Notes under the pieces: model-generated
Database searches by the model: none
What the model saw: only the letters and a program-made list of their open reading frames with translations
Told to the model about the DNA's origin: nothing
Assembly: GCA_020444165.1 (NCBI GenBank)
Contig: JAHLLK010000015.1
Coordinates: 33,964 to 97,963 of the forward strand
From: Deltaproteobacteria bacterium
Lineage (GTDB): Bacteria > Desulfobacterota > Desulfarculia > Desulfarculales > Desulfarculaceae
Direction: 5' to 3'
Length of the DNA stretch: 64,000 nucleotides
Part shown: positions 1 through 8,947 of the stretch, piece after piece
Layout of the letters: each line of letters opens with the position of its first letter
How positions within the stretch are numbered: position 1 is the first letter of the stretch
Position numbers and translations under genes: made by a program

Positions 1-629
1 GCTTTGGCGGCCAGGAGGGGGGACATCTCGCAGGCGTAGACTTTTTCGGCGCCGGCGGCGATGGCCAAGAGCGAGAGGAGGCCGCTGCCGGCCCCAATAT
101 CGAGGACGAGCATGCCGGGCTGGACGGCCCGGGCCAGGGCGTTTTGGTAGGCCTGGTTGCGGGCCTGGTCGTTCAGCATGGCGAAGTGCCAGCGGGGCAC
201 CAGGAGGCGGAAGGCGGCGCCCAGGTCGCGGCGGGCCAGGGAGAAGCCGGGGTCCAGCTCCAGGGCGCGGCGGAAGCTGGCCACGGCTTCGGCGGGCCGG
301 CCCAGGGCCCGGAGCGCGGCGCCCAGGCCGTGGTGGGCCGGGGCCAGGTCCGGAGCCTGGTCCAGGGCCTGGCGATAGAGGTCGGCCGCGCCGGCGGGAT
401 CACCCAGGCGGCCCAGGGTGGTGGCCAGGTTGTAGAGGAGCTTCACCGAGCCGGGGGCCAGGGCCAGGGCCCGACGGTAGCAGGAGGCGGCCAGGTCGGG
501 GGCGCCCTGCCCGTTCAGGCGGTTGCCTTCCTGGAACAGCTCCTCTGCCGTGGGGGAGCCCGGGTTCGCCGCCGGAGCGGGAGCGCCGGAGGGCGGGGGA
601 GAACCGGGAGTGGGGGGCTGGGTGACCAT
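1..629 (-). CDS. TPR-methyltransferase fusion protein, partial (C-terminus outside window)
   Basis: The gene starts at an ATG at 629 and runs off the left edge, so only about 209 N-terminal residues are visible. After a Pro/Ala-rich leader there are about three TPR-like 34-residue units (for example [19 protein letters not shown]), then a linker and a Rossmann methyltransferase motif I ([15 protein letters not shown]) followed by an acidic strand end (VYACEMS). Motif I resembles that of the protein arginine methyltransferase class, which needs S-adenosylmethionine. The arginine-specific motifs would lie outside the window, so the acceptor is unknown. TPRs usually hold a protein partner. The HD-GYP gene next door is on the same strand, 20 bp upstream. 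The domain calls are fairly sure; the substrate is not. Confidence 0.75.
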   Translation of the reverse strand, partial: MVTQPPTPGSPPPSGAPAPAANPGSPTAEELFQEGNRLNGQGAPDLAASCYRRALALAPGSVKLLYNLATTLGRLGDPAGAADLYRQALDQAPDLAPAHHGLGAALRALGRPAEAVASFRRALELDPGFSLARRDLGAAFRLLVPRWHFAMLNDQARNQAYQNALARAVQPGMLVLDIGAGSGLLSLLAIAAGAEKVYACEMSPLLAAK

Positions 630-649
630 GCCGGGCCTTAGCCGGGGGC

Positions 650-1651
650 TCAGGGTTTCACCAGGCTGTAGGCGAAGCGTTCGAACTGCTTGCGTTCGAA
701 CTTCCCAGCCAGGACCTCTGACTTCAAAAGCTCCAGGGTGGCCAGGGGGGTCAGGGATTTGCGGTAGACCCGCTCCTCGCAGGTGAGGACCTCGTAGGAG
801 TCGACCAGGCCCAACAGGCTGCCCAGGGGGTGCAGGTGGGTGACGCCTTTGGGGTAGCCGGAGCCGTCCATGCGCTCATGGTGCTGCAAAATGCCCAGGA
901 GGGAGTCCTCGGCAATGGTGGCGCCCACCAGCATCTTGACCCCCAACAGGGGGTGCTGGCGCACCCTGCTGAACTCGTCCTCGTTCAGCCGCCGGTCGGT
1001 GCACATCAACTCCGGGGGCAGCTTGGTCCAGCCCAGATCGTGCAGGAGCGCTCCGAAGCAATAGCGGCAGGTCTCCTCCTGGCCCAGGCCGGCCCGGAAA
1101 CAGAAGGCCATGACCAGGGCCATGACGTTTACCGAGTGGGCGGCCACGGTGAGGCCACGGGTGGCCAGGGCGGCAAAGGCGGCCAGGAGCTTGGGGTGGC
1201 TGGCGTACTCCTCCACCACGGTTTCCACGATGGGCTGAAAGCCCATGATGAGCTTCAGGCGGGGCTCCCGAAAGGCCTCGTCCAGGAGCACGGTGAGGGC
1301 TTCCTTGATCTCGGCCTGGTCCCCCTTGCGGATGGTCTCTTGCAAGTAACCGTCCAGCATGGCCTTCTGGATTTCCCTCAGGGCCATGGGGCGGTCGCTG
1401 TCCTGGATAAAGGCTTCGGGGACGTTGTCTTCCTTGGTCAGGCTCATCTCGGCCAGGGTGACCCCGGCCTCCTTGAACAACTTGAAGCCGCCGTCCGCTT
1501 CGGGGACATACAGGGGGGTCATCTTGTAGAACCAGAGCTCGGTGCGGCGGGCGGGTCGCAGGGCGGTCCCACCGCCGGCCGGCCCCTGCCCGGCGTTAGC
1601 GGGAGAGGCGGAGACCTGGGCCTCGGATTTTGCCCTCAAGATGGCAGTCAC
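650..1651 (-). CDS. HD-GYP domain protein, probable cyclic-di-GMP phosphodiesterase
   Basis: This is a 333-residue protein. The C-terminal half contains an HD-GYP domain with [11 protein letters not shown] (HD metal site) and [11 protein letters not shown] (the GYP signature), followed by the helix that starts [24 protein letters not shown] domains hydrolyse cyclic di-GMP. Where the GYP signature is intact, as here, activity is likely but untested. The N-terminal 150 residues are helical and match no domain I recognise; they may be the sensing part. I chose the GTG at 1651 because GGGAG lies 7 bases upstream. An in-frame upstream start at 1720 would add a low-complexity leader and has no ribosome binding site. 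It may be cotranscribed with the downstream TPR-methyltransferase gene. Confidence 0.85.
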   Translation of the reverse strand: MTAILRAKSEAQVSASPANAGQGPAGGGTALRPARRTELWFYKMTPLYVPEADGGFKLFKEAGVTLAEMSLTKEDNVPEAFIQDSDRPMALREIQKAMLDGYLQETIRKGDQAEIKEALTVLLDEAFREPRLKLIMGFQPIVETVVEEYASHPKLLAAFAALATRGLTVAAHSVNVMALVMAFCFRAGLGQEETCRYCFGALLHDLGWTKLPPELMCTDRRLNEDEFSRVRQHPLLGVKMLVGATIAEDSLLGILQHHERMDGSGYPKGVTHLHPLGSLLGLVDSYEVLTCEERVYRKSLTPLATLELLKSEVLAGKFERKQFERFAYSLVKP

Positions 1652-1720
1652 GAAGATTCTCCCTTGCAAGCGGGCAGGCTGTAGACCAACAGCCTGGGAC
1701 GGACCCTGGCTGGCCCGCAC

Positions 1721-1786
1721 CTTTGCAGAGACTTGGCAAATCTCTGCAAAGTTAAGATGTTGGCAAAACTACGATTTTGCCAACAT
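1721..1786. repeat. Pair of adjacent hairpins in the 404-bp gap upstream of the HD-GYP gene
   Basis: Arms 1721-1731 and 1741-1751 (CTTTGCAGAGA and its complement, 9-base loop) are followed at once by arms 1757-1768 and 1775-1786 (ATGTTGGCAAAA and its complement, 6-base loop). The second hairpin has the same core, GGCAAAA-loop-TTTTGCC with CTACGA/CCACGC in the loop, as hairpins near 9767, 53514 and 57930, so it belongs to the dispersed multi-hairpin family. The rest of 1652-2055 is GC-rich and shows no convincing gene. Confidence 0.7.
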
Positions 1787-2055
1787 GGGGCAGTCAAGGG
1801 CCAGAAGGGCCCTTACTGCGATCCGGCCAGAAACCAACTCCCCTGGAGGGTCGGTCTCCAGTGCCGGCAGCCATCTGGGGCAGGATGGCGCCGGGCGCGC
1901 GCGGGGGGCTGGGCGATGGGCCGGGAGGCGGGGAAAAGGCTCCCCTGGGGCGCCGGCCGTGACCTGGCCCCGGGCGCGGGAGGACGGCGGAGGGAAGGAA
2001 TAACGGACAAGGCGGCGCGAAAGCGGCGGAGACGGAGACGTTTCCGCCCCGGCCG

Positions 2056-2331
2056 TCAGGGCTGACCCTCTGTTTCGGCCAGTTCGGCCACGCGCACCGG
2101 ACCGTTGATGATCCCCCCCTGCTCTATGCGTATCGAGCGGCAGACAAGCTGCCCATTAACCCAACCGGTGGATTTTACTAACACCTTGTCGCCCACCACC
2201 TGCCCTTCCACCCCGCCTTCCAAGACCAACTCCCCCTGGCAGACCAAGTCCCCTTTGATAAAGGAGCCACTGGCCAAGACGGTGGGGGAGTTTGCGTGGG
2301 AGCCGCGGGCAGGGGGTTTTTTGCCAAACAT
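2056..2331 (-). CDS. Bactofilin family cytoskeletal protein
   Basis: This is a 91-residue protein with the right-handed beta-helix core of bactofilins (polymer-forming, formerly DUF583). Short repeating strands with Gly turns are visible: VLASGSFIKGDL, VCQGELVLEGGVEGQVVGD, then VNGQLVCRSIRIEQGGIINGPV. Bactofilins self-assemble without nucleotides into filaments or patches under the membrane and organise cell shape, stalks or wall enzymes. The start at 2331 (MFGKKP) gives the usual short basic N-terminus. An upstream in-frame start at 2457 would add 42 low-complexity residues. The protein ends with a short acidic tail. It sits on its own, with the quinone reductase 90 bp upstream of the longest reading of the gene. 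Confidence 0.85.
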   Translation of the reverse strand: MFGKKPPARGSHANSPTVLASGSFIKGDLVCQGELVLEGGVEGQVVGDKVLVKSTGWVNGQLVCRSIRIEQGGIINGPVRVAELAETEGQP

Positions 2332-2547
2332 GTTGTCAGATGCTCCCGTGGTGGACGAGACACGGCCCAGAAAGTCTACCACAGAACCCCAAGGCCCGGA
2401 GGACCGGCCGGCGGATTTTTGCCCCCGGGGCCGGCCCCAGGGCCGCCCGGAGGCCAAAAGGCCCAGGGTGACCGGGCATTAGCGGCCAAGAGCCCGGGGA
2501 AAAATCCCAATCCGGGCCGGGAAAAGGGGCGCGGGGCCGGTGGTGGC

Positions 2548-3144
2548 TCAGCCCAGGTACTCCCGCACCACCTGTCGGGCCTCGGCCAGCCATCCCCGGC
2601 GCTGGGCCGAGGTGCTGGTGCAGATCATGCCAAAGGTGCGGCGGCCAAAGCGCACCTGGCCGCACAGGCCGAAGATGCAGTTTTTCCAGATGGTTTCCAG
2701 AGGGTCGCCAAAGATCGCCAACTCGCGGTCGGCCGGGGTGTTGGAGGTGTTGAACACCAGGGCCGTGTGGGCGGCCAACAACCCCCGGGGGACCCCCTCG
2801 CCCATATCGCCTTCCAGGAACTCGTAGGCCGCGCCGGCCCGGAGCACCCGGTCCACCCAGCCCTTCAGGATGGCCGGGGGCATGCCCCACCAATTGGGGT
2901 GGACCATCACCAGGGCCGGCGCCGCGGTCACCTCGGCCGTGTGGGCGGCCAGCCAGGGCGGCAGCGGCCCGTCCTGGGGAATCTCGGCGGCAGGCAAGAG
3001 GGGGTCGAAGCCCTCCTGGTAAAGGTCGTGCAGCACAGCCGGCCGGCCCAGCTCGGCCAGGGTCTCCATGACCGCCCCGGCGATGGCGTGGTTGAAGGAG
3101 CCCGGCCGGGGATGGGCCAGGATGACTTGCACCGTGGGGGTCAT
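2548..3144 (-). CDS. NAD(P)H:quinone oxidoreductase, flavodoxin-like fold
   Basis: This 198-residue protein has the flavodoxin-like fold of the NQO1/MdaB/KefF group. It starts with VQVILAHPRPGSFNHAIA, where the AHPRPGSFN segment binds the flavin phosphate. VHPNWWGMPPAILKGWVDRV is the typical second flavin loop. Family members use FMN or FAD to reduce quinones by two electrons and protect against redox cycling. Some, such as KefF, regulate K+ efflux systems, but no Kef antiporter gene is visible here. Length is normal and the fold appears complete. The gene starts 27 bp after the cysS stop on the same strand, so it may be cotranscribed with cysS. Physiological substrate unknown. Confidence 0.85.
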   Translation of the reverse strand: MTPTVQVILAHPRPGSFNHAIAGAVMETLAELGRPAVLHDLYQEGFDPLLPAAEIPQDGPLPPWLAAHTAEVTAAPALVMVHPNWWGMPPAILKGWVDRVLRAGAAYEFLEGDMGEGVPRGLLAAHTALVFNTSNTPADRELAIFGDPLETIWKNCIFGLCGQVRFGRRTFGMICTSTSAQRRGWLAEARQVVREYLG

Positions 3145-3171
3145 GCCTTTAGTTCCTCAGAGAGCCTGATA

Positions 3172-4629
3172 TCAGTTGTTGAGCCGCCAGCGGGTGCCGC
3201 CGGCGCCGTCTTCCAGCACCACGCCCAGCTCCGTGAGCTGGTCCCGGAGGGCGTCGGCCCGGGCCCAGTCCTTGGTCTTGCGGGCTTCGGCCCGCTGGGC
3301 GATGAGTTCCTCGATGAGCGCCGGGTCGGGACCCTGGCCGGCGCCCGCGGCGGAGCTTTGCAGGAATTCCTGGGGGTCCTGACCCAACAGCCCCAGCCGG
3401 CCGCCCAGGTGCTTCAGGCGCGAGGCGGCCAAGAGGATCAGGGCGTCCCGCTCCGGCCGCGGCGCTTCCAGGGTCAGGCGGTTGATGTTCCGCGCCAGGC
3501 TGAACAGGGCGGCCAGGGCCCGGGGAGTGTTGAAGTCGTCATCCATGCCCGCCTCGAACTCCTCGCCGGCCTGGTCGATCTCGGCCAGGATCTCCTGGTC
3601 GGCGGCCTTGGTGATGGAGGCGGAGGCCCCCTCGGGAATCTCCTGAAAGGCGGTGAGGAGGGCGTTGTACAGCCGCTCCAGGGCCTGGGCCGCCTCGACC
3701 AGGCCCTGGTCGGAGAAGTCCAGGGGCGAACGGTAGTGCTTGCCCAGGAGGAAGAAGCGCAGCACCTCGGGCTTCACTTCCTTCAGCACATCCTTGATGG
3801 TGAAGAAGTTGCCCAGGCTCTTGGACATCTTCTCCTGGTTGATGCGCACGAAGCCGTTGTGCATCCAGTAGCGGGCAAAGGGCCGGCCGTTGGCCGCCTC
3901 GCTCTGGGCCATCTCGTTTTCGTGGTGGGGGAAGACCAGGTCCTCGCCGCCGCCGTGCAGGTCAAAGGTCTGGCCCAGGTACTTTTCGCTCATGGCCGAG
4001 CACTCGATGTGCCAGCCGGGACGTCCGGCGCCAAAGGGGCTTTCCCAGGAGGGCTCGCCGGGCTTGGCCGCCTTCCACAGCACAAAGTCCATGGGGTTAC
4101 GCTTGCGGCTGTCCACTTCGATGCGGGCGCCGGCTTGCAGGTCTTCCAGGTTGCGGCCCGAGAGCCGGCCATAGGCCGGGAAGGTCTCCACCGCGAACAA
4201 CACGTCGCCGCCTTCCACCTGATAGGCGTGGCCCTGGTCCAGCAGCCGCTGGATGATGGCGGTCATCTCCGGGATGTGCTCGGTGGCCCGGGGCTCGGCC
4301 GTGGGCGCCAGGCAGCCCAGGCTGGCCATGTCCTCCCGGAAGGAGCGGATGTTGCGCTCGGCCAACTGGTCCCAGGGCTCGCCGGACTCGGCGGCCCGGC
4401 GGATGATCTTGTCATCGATATCGGTGTAGTTCCGGATATAGGTGACCGCCCAGCCCTTGGACGAGAAGTGCCGGCAAACGCAGTCAAAAGCCACATAGCA
4501 GCGGGCATGGCCCACGTGGGGGTCGTCGTACACCGTGACCCCGCAGACATACATCCGCACCCGGCCCGCCTCCAGGGGTTCGAAGGTTTCCTTTCGGCGG
4601 GACTGGGTATTGTACAGCACTAAGGGCAT
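3172..4629 (-). CDS. cysS: Cysteinyl-tRNA synthetase
   Basis: This 485-residue class Ia aminoacyl-tRNA synthetase charges tRNA-Cys with cysteine. The catalytic zinc ligand Cys29 (YVCGVTVYD), the HIGH motif as HVGH at 38-41, the second Cys in WHIECSAMS, the zinc-ligand region FPHHENEMAQSEA and the KMSKS loop (EKMSKSLGNF) are all present. A C-terminal DALR-type helical region and the small anticodon-binding tail (RKTKDWARADALRDQL) follow. Length is normal. GGAG lies 6 bases before the ATG, supporting the start. A long hairpin of the dispersed terminator family sits about 110 bp upstream and separates it from ispDF. No anomaly. Confidence 0.98.
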   Translation of the reverse strand: MPLVLYNTQSRRKETFEPLEAGRVRMYVCGVTVYDDPHVGHARCYVAFDCVCRHFSSKGWAVTYIRNYTDIDDKIIRRAAESGEPWDQLAERNIRSFREDMASLGCLAPTAEPRATEHIPEMTAIIQRLLDQGHAYQVEGGDVLFAVETFPAYGRLSGRNLEDLQAGARIEVDSRKRNPMDFVLWKAAKPGEPSWESPFGAGRPGWHIECSAMSEKYLGQTFDLHGGGEDLVFPHHENEMAQSEAANGRPFARYWMHNGFVRINQEKMSKSLGNFFTIKDVLKEVKPEVLRFFLLGKHYRSPLDFSDQGLVEAAQALERLYNALLTAFQEIPEGASASITKAADQEILAEIDQAGEEFEAGMDDDFNTPRALAALFSLARNINRLTLEAPRPERDALILLAASRLKHLGGRLGLLGQDPQEFLQSSAAGAGQGPDPALIEELIAQRAEARKTKDWARADALRDQLTELGVVLEDGAGGTRWRLNN

Positions 4630-4739
4630 GAGCTACTCCGGGGGATACGTAACGCCGGCACCAGCGACGACGGGGCCGCTGGTCAGAGGCTAACGCCAAA
4701 AACCCGGCGGGTAAACACTTATTGCGGCCCCTGGGGGGC

Positions 4740-4831
4740 TTTCGGAGAATTGGGAATGTGGGGGGAAGGACCCTTTTTTGAAAAAAAGGGTCCTTCCCCC
4801 CACACTCCCCTTCCCCCAAAAGACTTCATAG
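4740..4831. terminator. Long hairpin of the dispersed post-stop family (copy 1)
   Basis: A stem of about 22 bp (arms near 4758-4779 and 4781-4804) pairs TGTGGGGGGAAGGACCC plus a T run with its complement around a one-base turn. The module is framed by TTCGGAGAAT on one side and CCCCAAAAGACTTCATAG on the other. The same frame occurs near 16912, 29335, 49199, 54548 and 56016. The other copies start just after a stop codon and point away from it. This copy points along plus although both neighbours (ispDF and cysS) are on minus. The hairpin could still stop minus-strand transcription leaving ispDF, because the stem and its A/T runs are nearly symmetrical. Confidence 0.7.
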
Positions 4832-4903
4832 TTTTAGCTAGGAAGCTGGCGGGGAAATCGCTCCGATAGTCTCCTGGGCGCCTGGGCAGGCCGTGGATCC
4901 ATG

Positions 4904-4928
4904 CCAAACAAGCTTCCAGCTTGTTTGG
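4904..4928. terminator. Hairpin CCAAACAAGCT-TCC-AGCTTGTTTGG just after ispDF
   Basis: A perfect 11-bp stem with loop TCC lies 32 bp beyond the ispDF stop, followed by GGACCC. A hairpin of the same design (12-bp stem, same TCC loop, same GGACCC flank) occurs at 9689-9715, so this is a recurring element. There is no clear U tract, so a transcript-end or RNA-protection role is only a guess. Confidence 0.5.
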
Positions 4929-4960
4929 GGACCCTCGGGAGGGCATTCTCCGACGCACTC

Positions 4961-6148
4961 CTAAGCCTCCGGGGTCAGGGGGAGAATCACGGCCAGGGCC
5001 GAGGCGGCCATGCCCTCCTCCCGGCCCACGAAGCCCAGATGCTCGGTAGTGGTGGCGGCCAGGTTGATTTGGCCCTCGGCCAGGCCCAGGGCCCGGGCCA
5101 GATTGGCCCGCATGGCCGGCACGTGGGGGGCCACCTTGGGGCGCTGGGCCATGAGGGTAACGCTCACCTGGGCCGGCCGCCACCCCTCCACAGCTAAAAG
5201 GCCGACCACCCGGGTCAAAAGCTCCAGGCTGTCGGCCCCGGCCCACTGGGGGTCGCTGTCCGGGAAATGGCCCCCGATGTCGCCCAGCCCGGCGGCGGCC
5301 AACAGGGCGTCCATGACCGCGTGGGCGAGCACGTCGGCATCGGAGTGGCCCAACAGCCCCCGGGCATGGGCGATCTCCACCCCGGCCAGCACCAGGCGGC
5401 GGCCGGGCGCCAGGCGGTGGGCGTCGAAGCCCTGGCCCACCCGGGGCACGGCGGCCGGGGCCGGGGGCAACAGGGCCCGGGCCAGGTCCAGGTCGTCCGG
5501 GGTGGTCAGCTTCAGGTTGCGGGGACTGCCCATAACCAGCTCCACGGGATGGCCGGCCCAGGAGGCCAGGCCGGCTTCGTCGGTGGCCAGAAACCCGGCC
5601 GCCCGGGCGCGGGCCTGGGCCGCGGCCAGGATTTCGGTGCGAAAGGCCTGGGGGGTCTGGGCCAGCCAGAGTCCCCGGCGGTCCAGGGTTCCGGCCACCA
5701 GCTCGCCGGGGCCGGCCTGCTTCACGGTGTCGGCCACGGGCATGGCGGCCAGGGCCGCGCCAGTGCGGCGGGCGGCGGCCAGGACCCGGGTGAACAGCTC
5801 CGGGGCGGCCAGGGGCCGGGCGCCGTCGTGCACCACCACGTAGGGCACCCCGGCTTCCCGCACAAGCGCGGTGCCGGCGGCCACGGAGTCCTGGCGCTCG
5901 GCGCCCCCGGCCACGGCTCCCTGCACCTTGGCCAGGCCAAAGGGCTCCACGCAGGCGGCCAGGGTGGCGTCCTCCTGGCCCGGCGGGGTCACCAGGACCA
6001 CGCCGGTGAGGTCCGGGACGGCCTCCAGGGCGGCCAGGGTGCGGGTCAGGACCGGCACCCCGCCCAGGTCGAGAAACTGTTTGGGGCGGCCGGCCCCCAT
6101 GCGCTGTCCACGGCCGGCGGCGGGCACCACGGCCCAGGCCTCGTGCAT
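4961..6148 (-). CDS. ispDF: Bifunctional MEP cytidylyltransferase / MEcPP synthase (IspDF)
   Basis: This 395-residue fusion catalyses two non-consecutive steps of the MEP isoprenoid pathway. The N-terminal IspD part begins AWAVVPAAGRGQRMGAGRPKQF, with the nucleotide-binding AAGRGQRMG and the Lys of PKQF, and includes VVVHDGARPL. The C-terminal IspF part begins near residue 237 with VGQGFDAHRL (zinc ligands Asp and His), then LLGHSDADVLAHAVMDALLAA and GDIGGHFPDSD. IspE is encoded elsewhere. Fusions of this order are known in alpha-, delta- and epsilonproteobacteria. I chose the ATG at 6148 (MHEAWAVV) because GGAGG lies 4 bases upstream. An in-frame start 22 codons earlier lacks that signal. 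Confidence 0.96.
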   Translation of the reverse strand: MHEAWAVVPAAGRGQRMGAGRPKQFLDLGGVPVLTRTLAALEAVPDLTGVVLVTPPGQEDATLAACVEPFGLAKVQGAVAGGAERQDSVAAGTALVREAGVPYVVVHDGARPLAAPELFTRVLAAARRTGAALAAMPVADTVKQAGPGELVAGTLDRRGLWLAQTPQAFRTEILAAAQARARAAGFLATDEAGLASWAGHPVELVMGSPRNLKLTTPDDLDLARALLPPAPAAVPRVGQGFDAHRLAPGRRLVLAGVEIAHARGLLGHSDADVLAHAVMDALLAAAGLGDIGGHFPDSDPQWAGADSLELLTRVVGLLAVEGWRPAQVSVTLMAQRPKVAPHVPAMRANLARALGLAEGQINLAATTTEHLGFVGREEGMAASALAVILPLTPEA

Positions 6149-6299
6149 GCTGCCTCCAAATTCCGCCGGCACGGCCGGCTCCCTGATTTTATGCTGCGGG
6201 CGGGCCGCTGGCAAGGCCGCCGGGTTTCCGGCCCGGCTCTGAGATGGATAGCAGGCGGCCGGCCTCCCTTCGGGAGCCTGCTAGATTGGTGCGGAGGGG

Positions 6300-6600
6300 G
6301 CCTGGCCCGACTTGCGACGCCAGCCGCGGCACGCGGCAGACACGCGGTGGGAGCCCCAGAATGGGGCCTCGCGTCGGGAGCGCGCGAGGTCTGGTCTGAA
6401 AACCGACCCCGCCCGACACGCATCGCCAGCCGCGGCGACGCGGCCGACACGCATCGCCAGCCGCGGCGACGCGGCCGACACGCGGTGGGAGCCGCGGCAT
6501 GGGGCCTCCCGTCGGGAGCGCGAGAGGTCTGGTCTGAAAACCGACCTTCCCCGACACGATATGGGAGCCCCAGCATGGGGCCGACGCCGCTGACGCGGCG
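6300..6600 (-). repeat. Array of dispersed repeat family B, inverted relative to the 8221-8770 array
   Basis: At least two units contain GGTCTGGTCTGAAAACCGACC-like palindromes preceded by CGTCGGGAGCGCG, separated by short CGCATCGCCAGCCGCGGCGACG repeats. Read on the minus strand, the units match those at 8221-8770 (compare 8370-8430). The block fills most of the 730-bp gap between ispDF and the TPR gene. I see no gene here. Confidence 0.75.
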
Positions 6601-6878
6601 ATTGCCTAGGTGGGTGCGTTTGTGCTAAAGGAAATCATGCCTTCCGGGATTTGGTATTGGAGAGAGGAGGATCTCCCTCCCCCGCCCCGGCGCGGGGCCA
6701 TCCCCCGAGGGCAGCGGCAACCGACAGCCACACTCCCAGGCGGTCCAGGGACGGTCCGCCAGTTTCCGAGTGCGCCTGAGCGAACGACAAGCGATCCCGG
6801 CCGGGCAGCAGCGCGGCCGGAGTTAGGCCGTGGAATTCAGGAGGAATTTCGCGGCACCCTCAAGGCGGGGAAATTCCT

Positions 6879-8216
6879 ATGAGCCTCCGGCTGTGGGTGT
6901 GGACGGTGCTCACCGGGTCCAAGTTCAAGGCCATCCGTTTGGAAGGAGACATGCTCCTGAAAAAACGGCGGTTCGCCCAGGCCTTGGAATTTTACCGGGC
7001 CATGGTGCGCGCCTGGCCTGAAAAACCCGACGGTTTTTACGGTATGAGCCGTACCTATCAGGCCATGGGCCTCCGGGTGGAGGCTGCGCGGGACCTGACC
7101 ATCGGCGATGCCCTCACCCGCCTGCACAAAGACCCCAGCGACCTCGTCTCCCGACTGCAACTGGTGGCCGGCCTGGTGGAGAAGGGCCTGTACGGCTGGG
7201 CTGCGGCCCATGCGGCGCACGCCTTGAAGCAGGCCCCCAAGGATCTGGAGACCCTCAAGATGGCGGCCAAGGCCTTCAGCAAGAACCGCAACTTCACCAA
7301 GGCTTCCGAGGCATTGCGGGAAGCGTTGCGGCAGGAGCCCATGGACGTGGGCATGTACGAGCTGTTGACCCACTGCCTTCGGTTGGCGGGCAAGCAGTCG
7401 GAAGCCATGCGCACCGGGGCCCTGGCCGAGGCGCTCAAGAATCTGCAGTCCAACCCCAACGACCCCGACTCGGTGGCCCAGGCGGTGCGGCAGTTCATCG
7501 CGGTGGGCTATAACCGCATGGCCTTGCAACTCTTGGAAAAATGTATCTCCCAGGGCCGGGCCGACAAGGCGGAGCTGCACGTGATGCGGGCCCAGCTCCT
7601 TCGGGAGGAGAACAACTACCGCGAGGCGATCAAGGCCCTGACCCACGCGGTGACCCTGTCCCCAGTCTACGCCGAGGCCCACCGCATGTTGTCGGAAGCC
7701 TATTTCATGGATAACAACAACACCCAGGCCGAGTACCACCGGGCCGTGGCCACCACCCTGGAAGGCGCCCAGAGGAACCCCGATCCCCTGGAAGCCGAGT
7801 TCATCATGATCGAGGTGCTGCTGGAAATGGGGCATCTGGAATTGGCCAAGGGCCGGGCCGACGAGCTGCACCAGAACAACCCCGGGGACTGGCGGGCGCT
7901 GATGTGCCTGGGAGTCGTGAAGCGCCACGAGGGTTTGCTGGCCGAGGCGCGGGCCAATTTGCAGCGGGCCAACCAAAAGAACCCCATGAGCCCCAAGCTG
8001 CACATGGAGCTGGCCCTGGTTTACTCCGAGACCGGCGAGGTGCTGGACGCGGTGGGCGAGGCCCGGCAAGCGGTGAAGCTGGCCCCCCGGAACCCCGAGG
8101 TGCGGCGCAGCCTGGCCGAGGTGCTCCGCCGCCACGGCTACACCGATCAGGCCATCGAGGAGGACGACTTGGCCGACGCCCTGGAGAAGAACGCCAAAAA
8201 GCGCCAAACCGCCTAA
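6879..8216 (+). CDS. Cytoplasmic TPR-repeat protein
   Basis: This 445-residue protein is built almost wholly of TPR-like helix pairs (examples: KRRFAQALEFYRAMVRAWPE, LLREENNYREAIKALTHAVT, LVYSETGEVLDAVGEARQAV). No signal peptide, enzyme motif or clear membrane segment is visible; the N-terminal LRLWVWTVLTG is only weakly hydrophobic. TPR arrays hold partner proteins. I cannot name the partner and do not recognise a named family. The start follows GGGG at about 8 bases. The gene stands alone, flanked by repeat arrays that point in opposite directions (6300-6600 and 8221-8770). Its codon use resembles that of its neighbours, so recent transfer is not indicated. Confidence 0.8.
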   Translation: MSLRLWVWTVLTGSKFKAIRLEGDMLLKKRRFAQALEFYRAMVRAWPEKPDGFYGMSRTYQAMGLRVEAARDLTIGDALTRLHKDPSDLVSRLQLVAGLVEKGLYGWAAAHAAHALKQAPKDLETLKMAAKAFSKNRNFTKASEALREALRQEPMDVGMYELLTHCLRLAGKQSEAMRTGALAEALKNLQSNPNDPDSVAQAVRQFIAVGYNRMALQLLEKCISQGRADKAELHVMRAQLLREENNYREAIKALTHAVTLSPVYAEAHRMLSEAYFMDNNNTQAEYHRAVATTLEGAQRNPDPLEAEFIMIEVLLEMGHLELAKGRADELHQNNPGDWRALMCLGVVKRHEGLLAEARANLQRANQKNPMSPKLHMELALVYSETGEVLDAVGEARQAVKLAPRNPEVRRSLAEVLRRHGYTDQAIEEDDLADALEKNAKKRQTA

Positions 8217-8220
8217 GGCG

Positions 8221-8770
8221 GCGCGCCGCCGCTGGCGTAGCGGGTTGTCGGGCGAGGTCGGGCGAGGTTGGGTCGGGCGAGGTTGGGTTGCAGACCAAAC
8301 CTTGCGCGCTCCCGAAGGGAGGCCGCATGCTGCCGCTGCGGGTCGGGGCGGCGTGCCGCCGCTGGCGTAGCGGGTCGGGCGAGGTTGGTTTTCAGACCGG
8401 ACCTCGCTTGCTCCCGAAGGGAGGCCGTTCTTCAAAACCTCCTTTCCGGGGCGGCGTGCCGCCGCTCCCAATGCGGGTCGGGCGAGGTTGGGTTGCAGAC
8501 CAAACCTTGCGCGCTCCCGACGGGAGGCCGCATGCTGCCGCTGCGGGTCGGGGCCGCGTGCCGCCGCTGGCGTAGCGGGTCGGGCGAGGTTGGGTTGCAG
8601 ACCAAACCTTGCGCGCTCCCGACGGGAGGCCGTTCTTCAAAACCTCTTTTCCGGGGCGGCGTGCCGCCGCTCCCAATGCGTGTCGGGCGAGGTTGGGTTG
8701 CAGACCAAACCTTGTGCGCTCCCGAAGGGAGGCCGTTCTTCAAAACCTCTTTTCCGGGGCCGCGTGCCGG
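8221..8770 (+). repeat. Tandem array of dispersed repeat family B (about five units of roughly 100 bp)
   Basis: Each unit holds GGTCGGGCGAGGTTGG, a short inverted repeat around GCAGACCAAACC, then GCGCTCCCGAAGGGAGGCCG and a GC-rich spacer that alternates between two types (CATGCTGCCGCTGCGG and TTCTTCAAAACCTC). Palindrome cores lie near 8280, 8382, 8486, 8588 and 8690. Open frames cross the array in several phases, but they follow the repeat and I reject them as genes. The rest of the gap to 8947 contains only a leader for the next gene. Confidence 0.85.
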
Positions 8771-8947
8771 CGAGTCGCCCCATACACGACCCGGGCCGCG
8801 GGTTGTCCCCGCCCCCACGGGACACCAAATGGGTTTCGCGTTATCCTAGAAAAGAATTTTGCCAAGACCGAGCGCCTGGCGGGCCCGCCCCGCGGGGCCT
8901 TTGCGCAGCCTTCAGCCCGCCCCGGGGCGGGAGACAGGAAAGCTAAT

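Noticed and set aside
4740..4831. Small RNA gene
   Set aside because: No promoter is visible, and the same module appears after stop codons elsewhere, which fits a terminator family better.
8221..8770. Repeat-encoded protein with Arg/Pro-rich tandem units
   Set aside because: All frames stay open across the array because it lacks A/T. No start with a ribosome binding site is seen, and the peptide repeat follows the DNA repeat in several frames.
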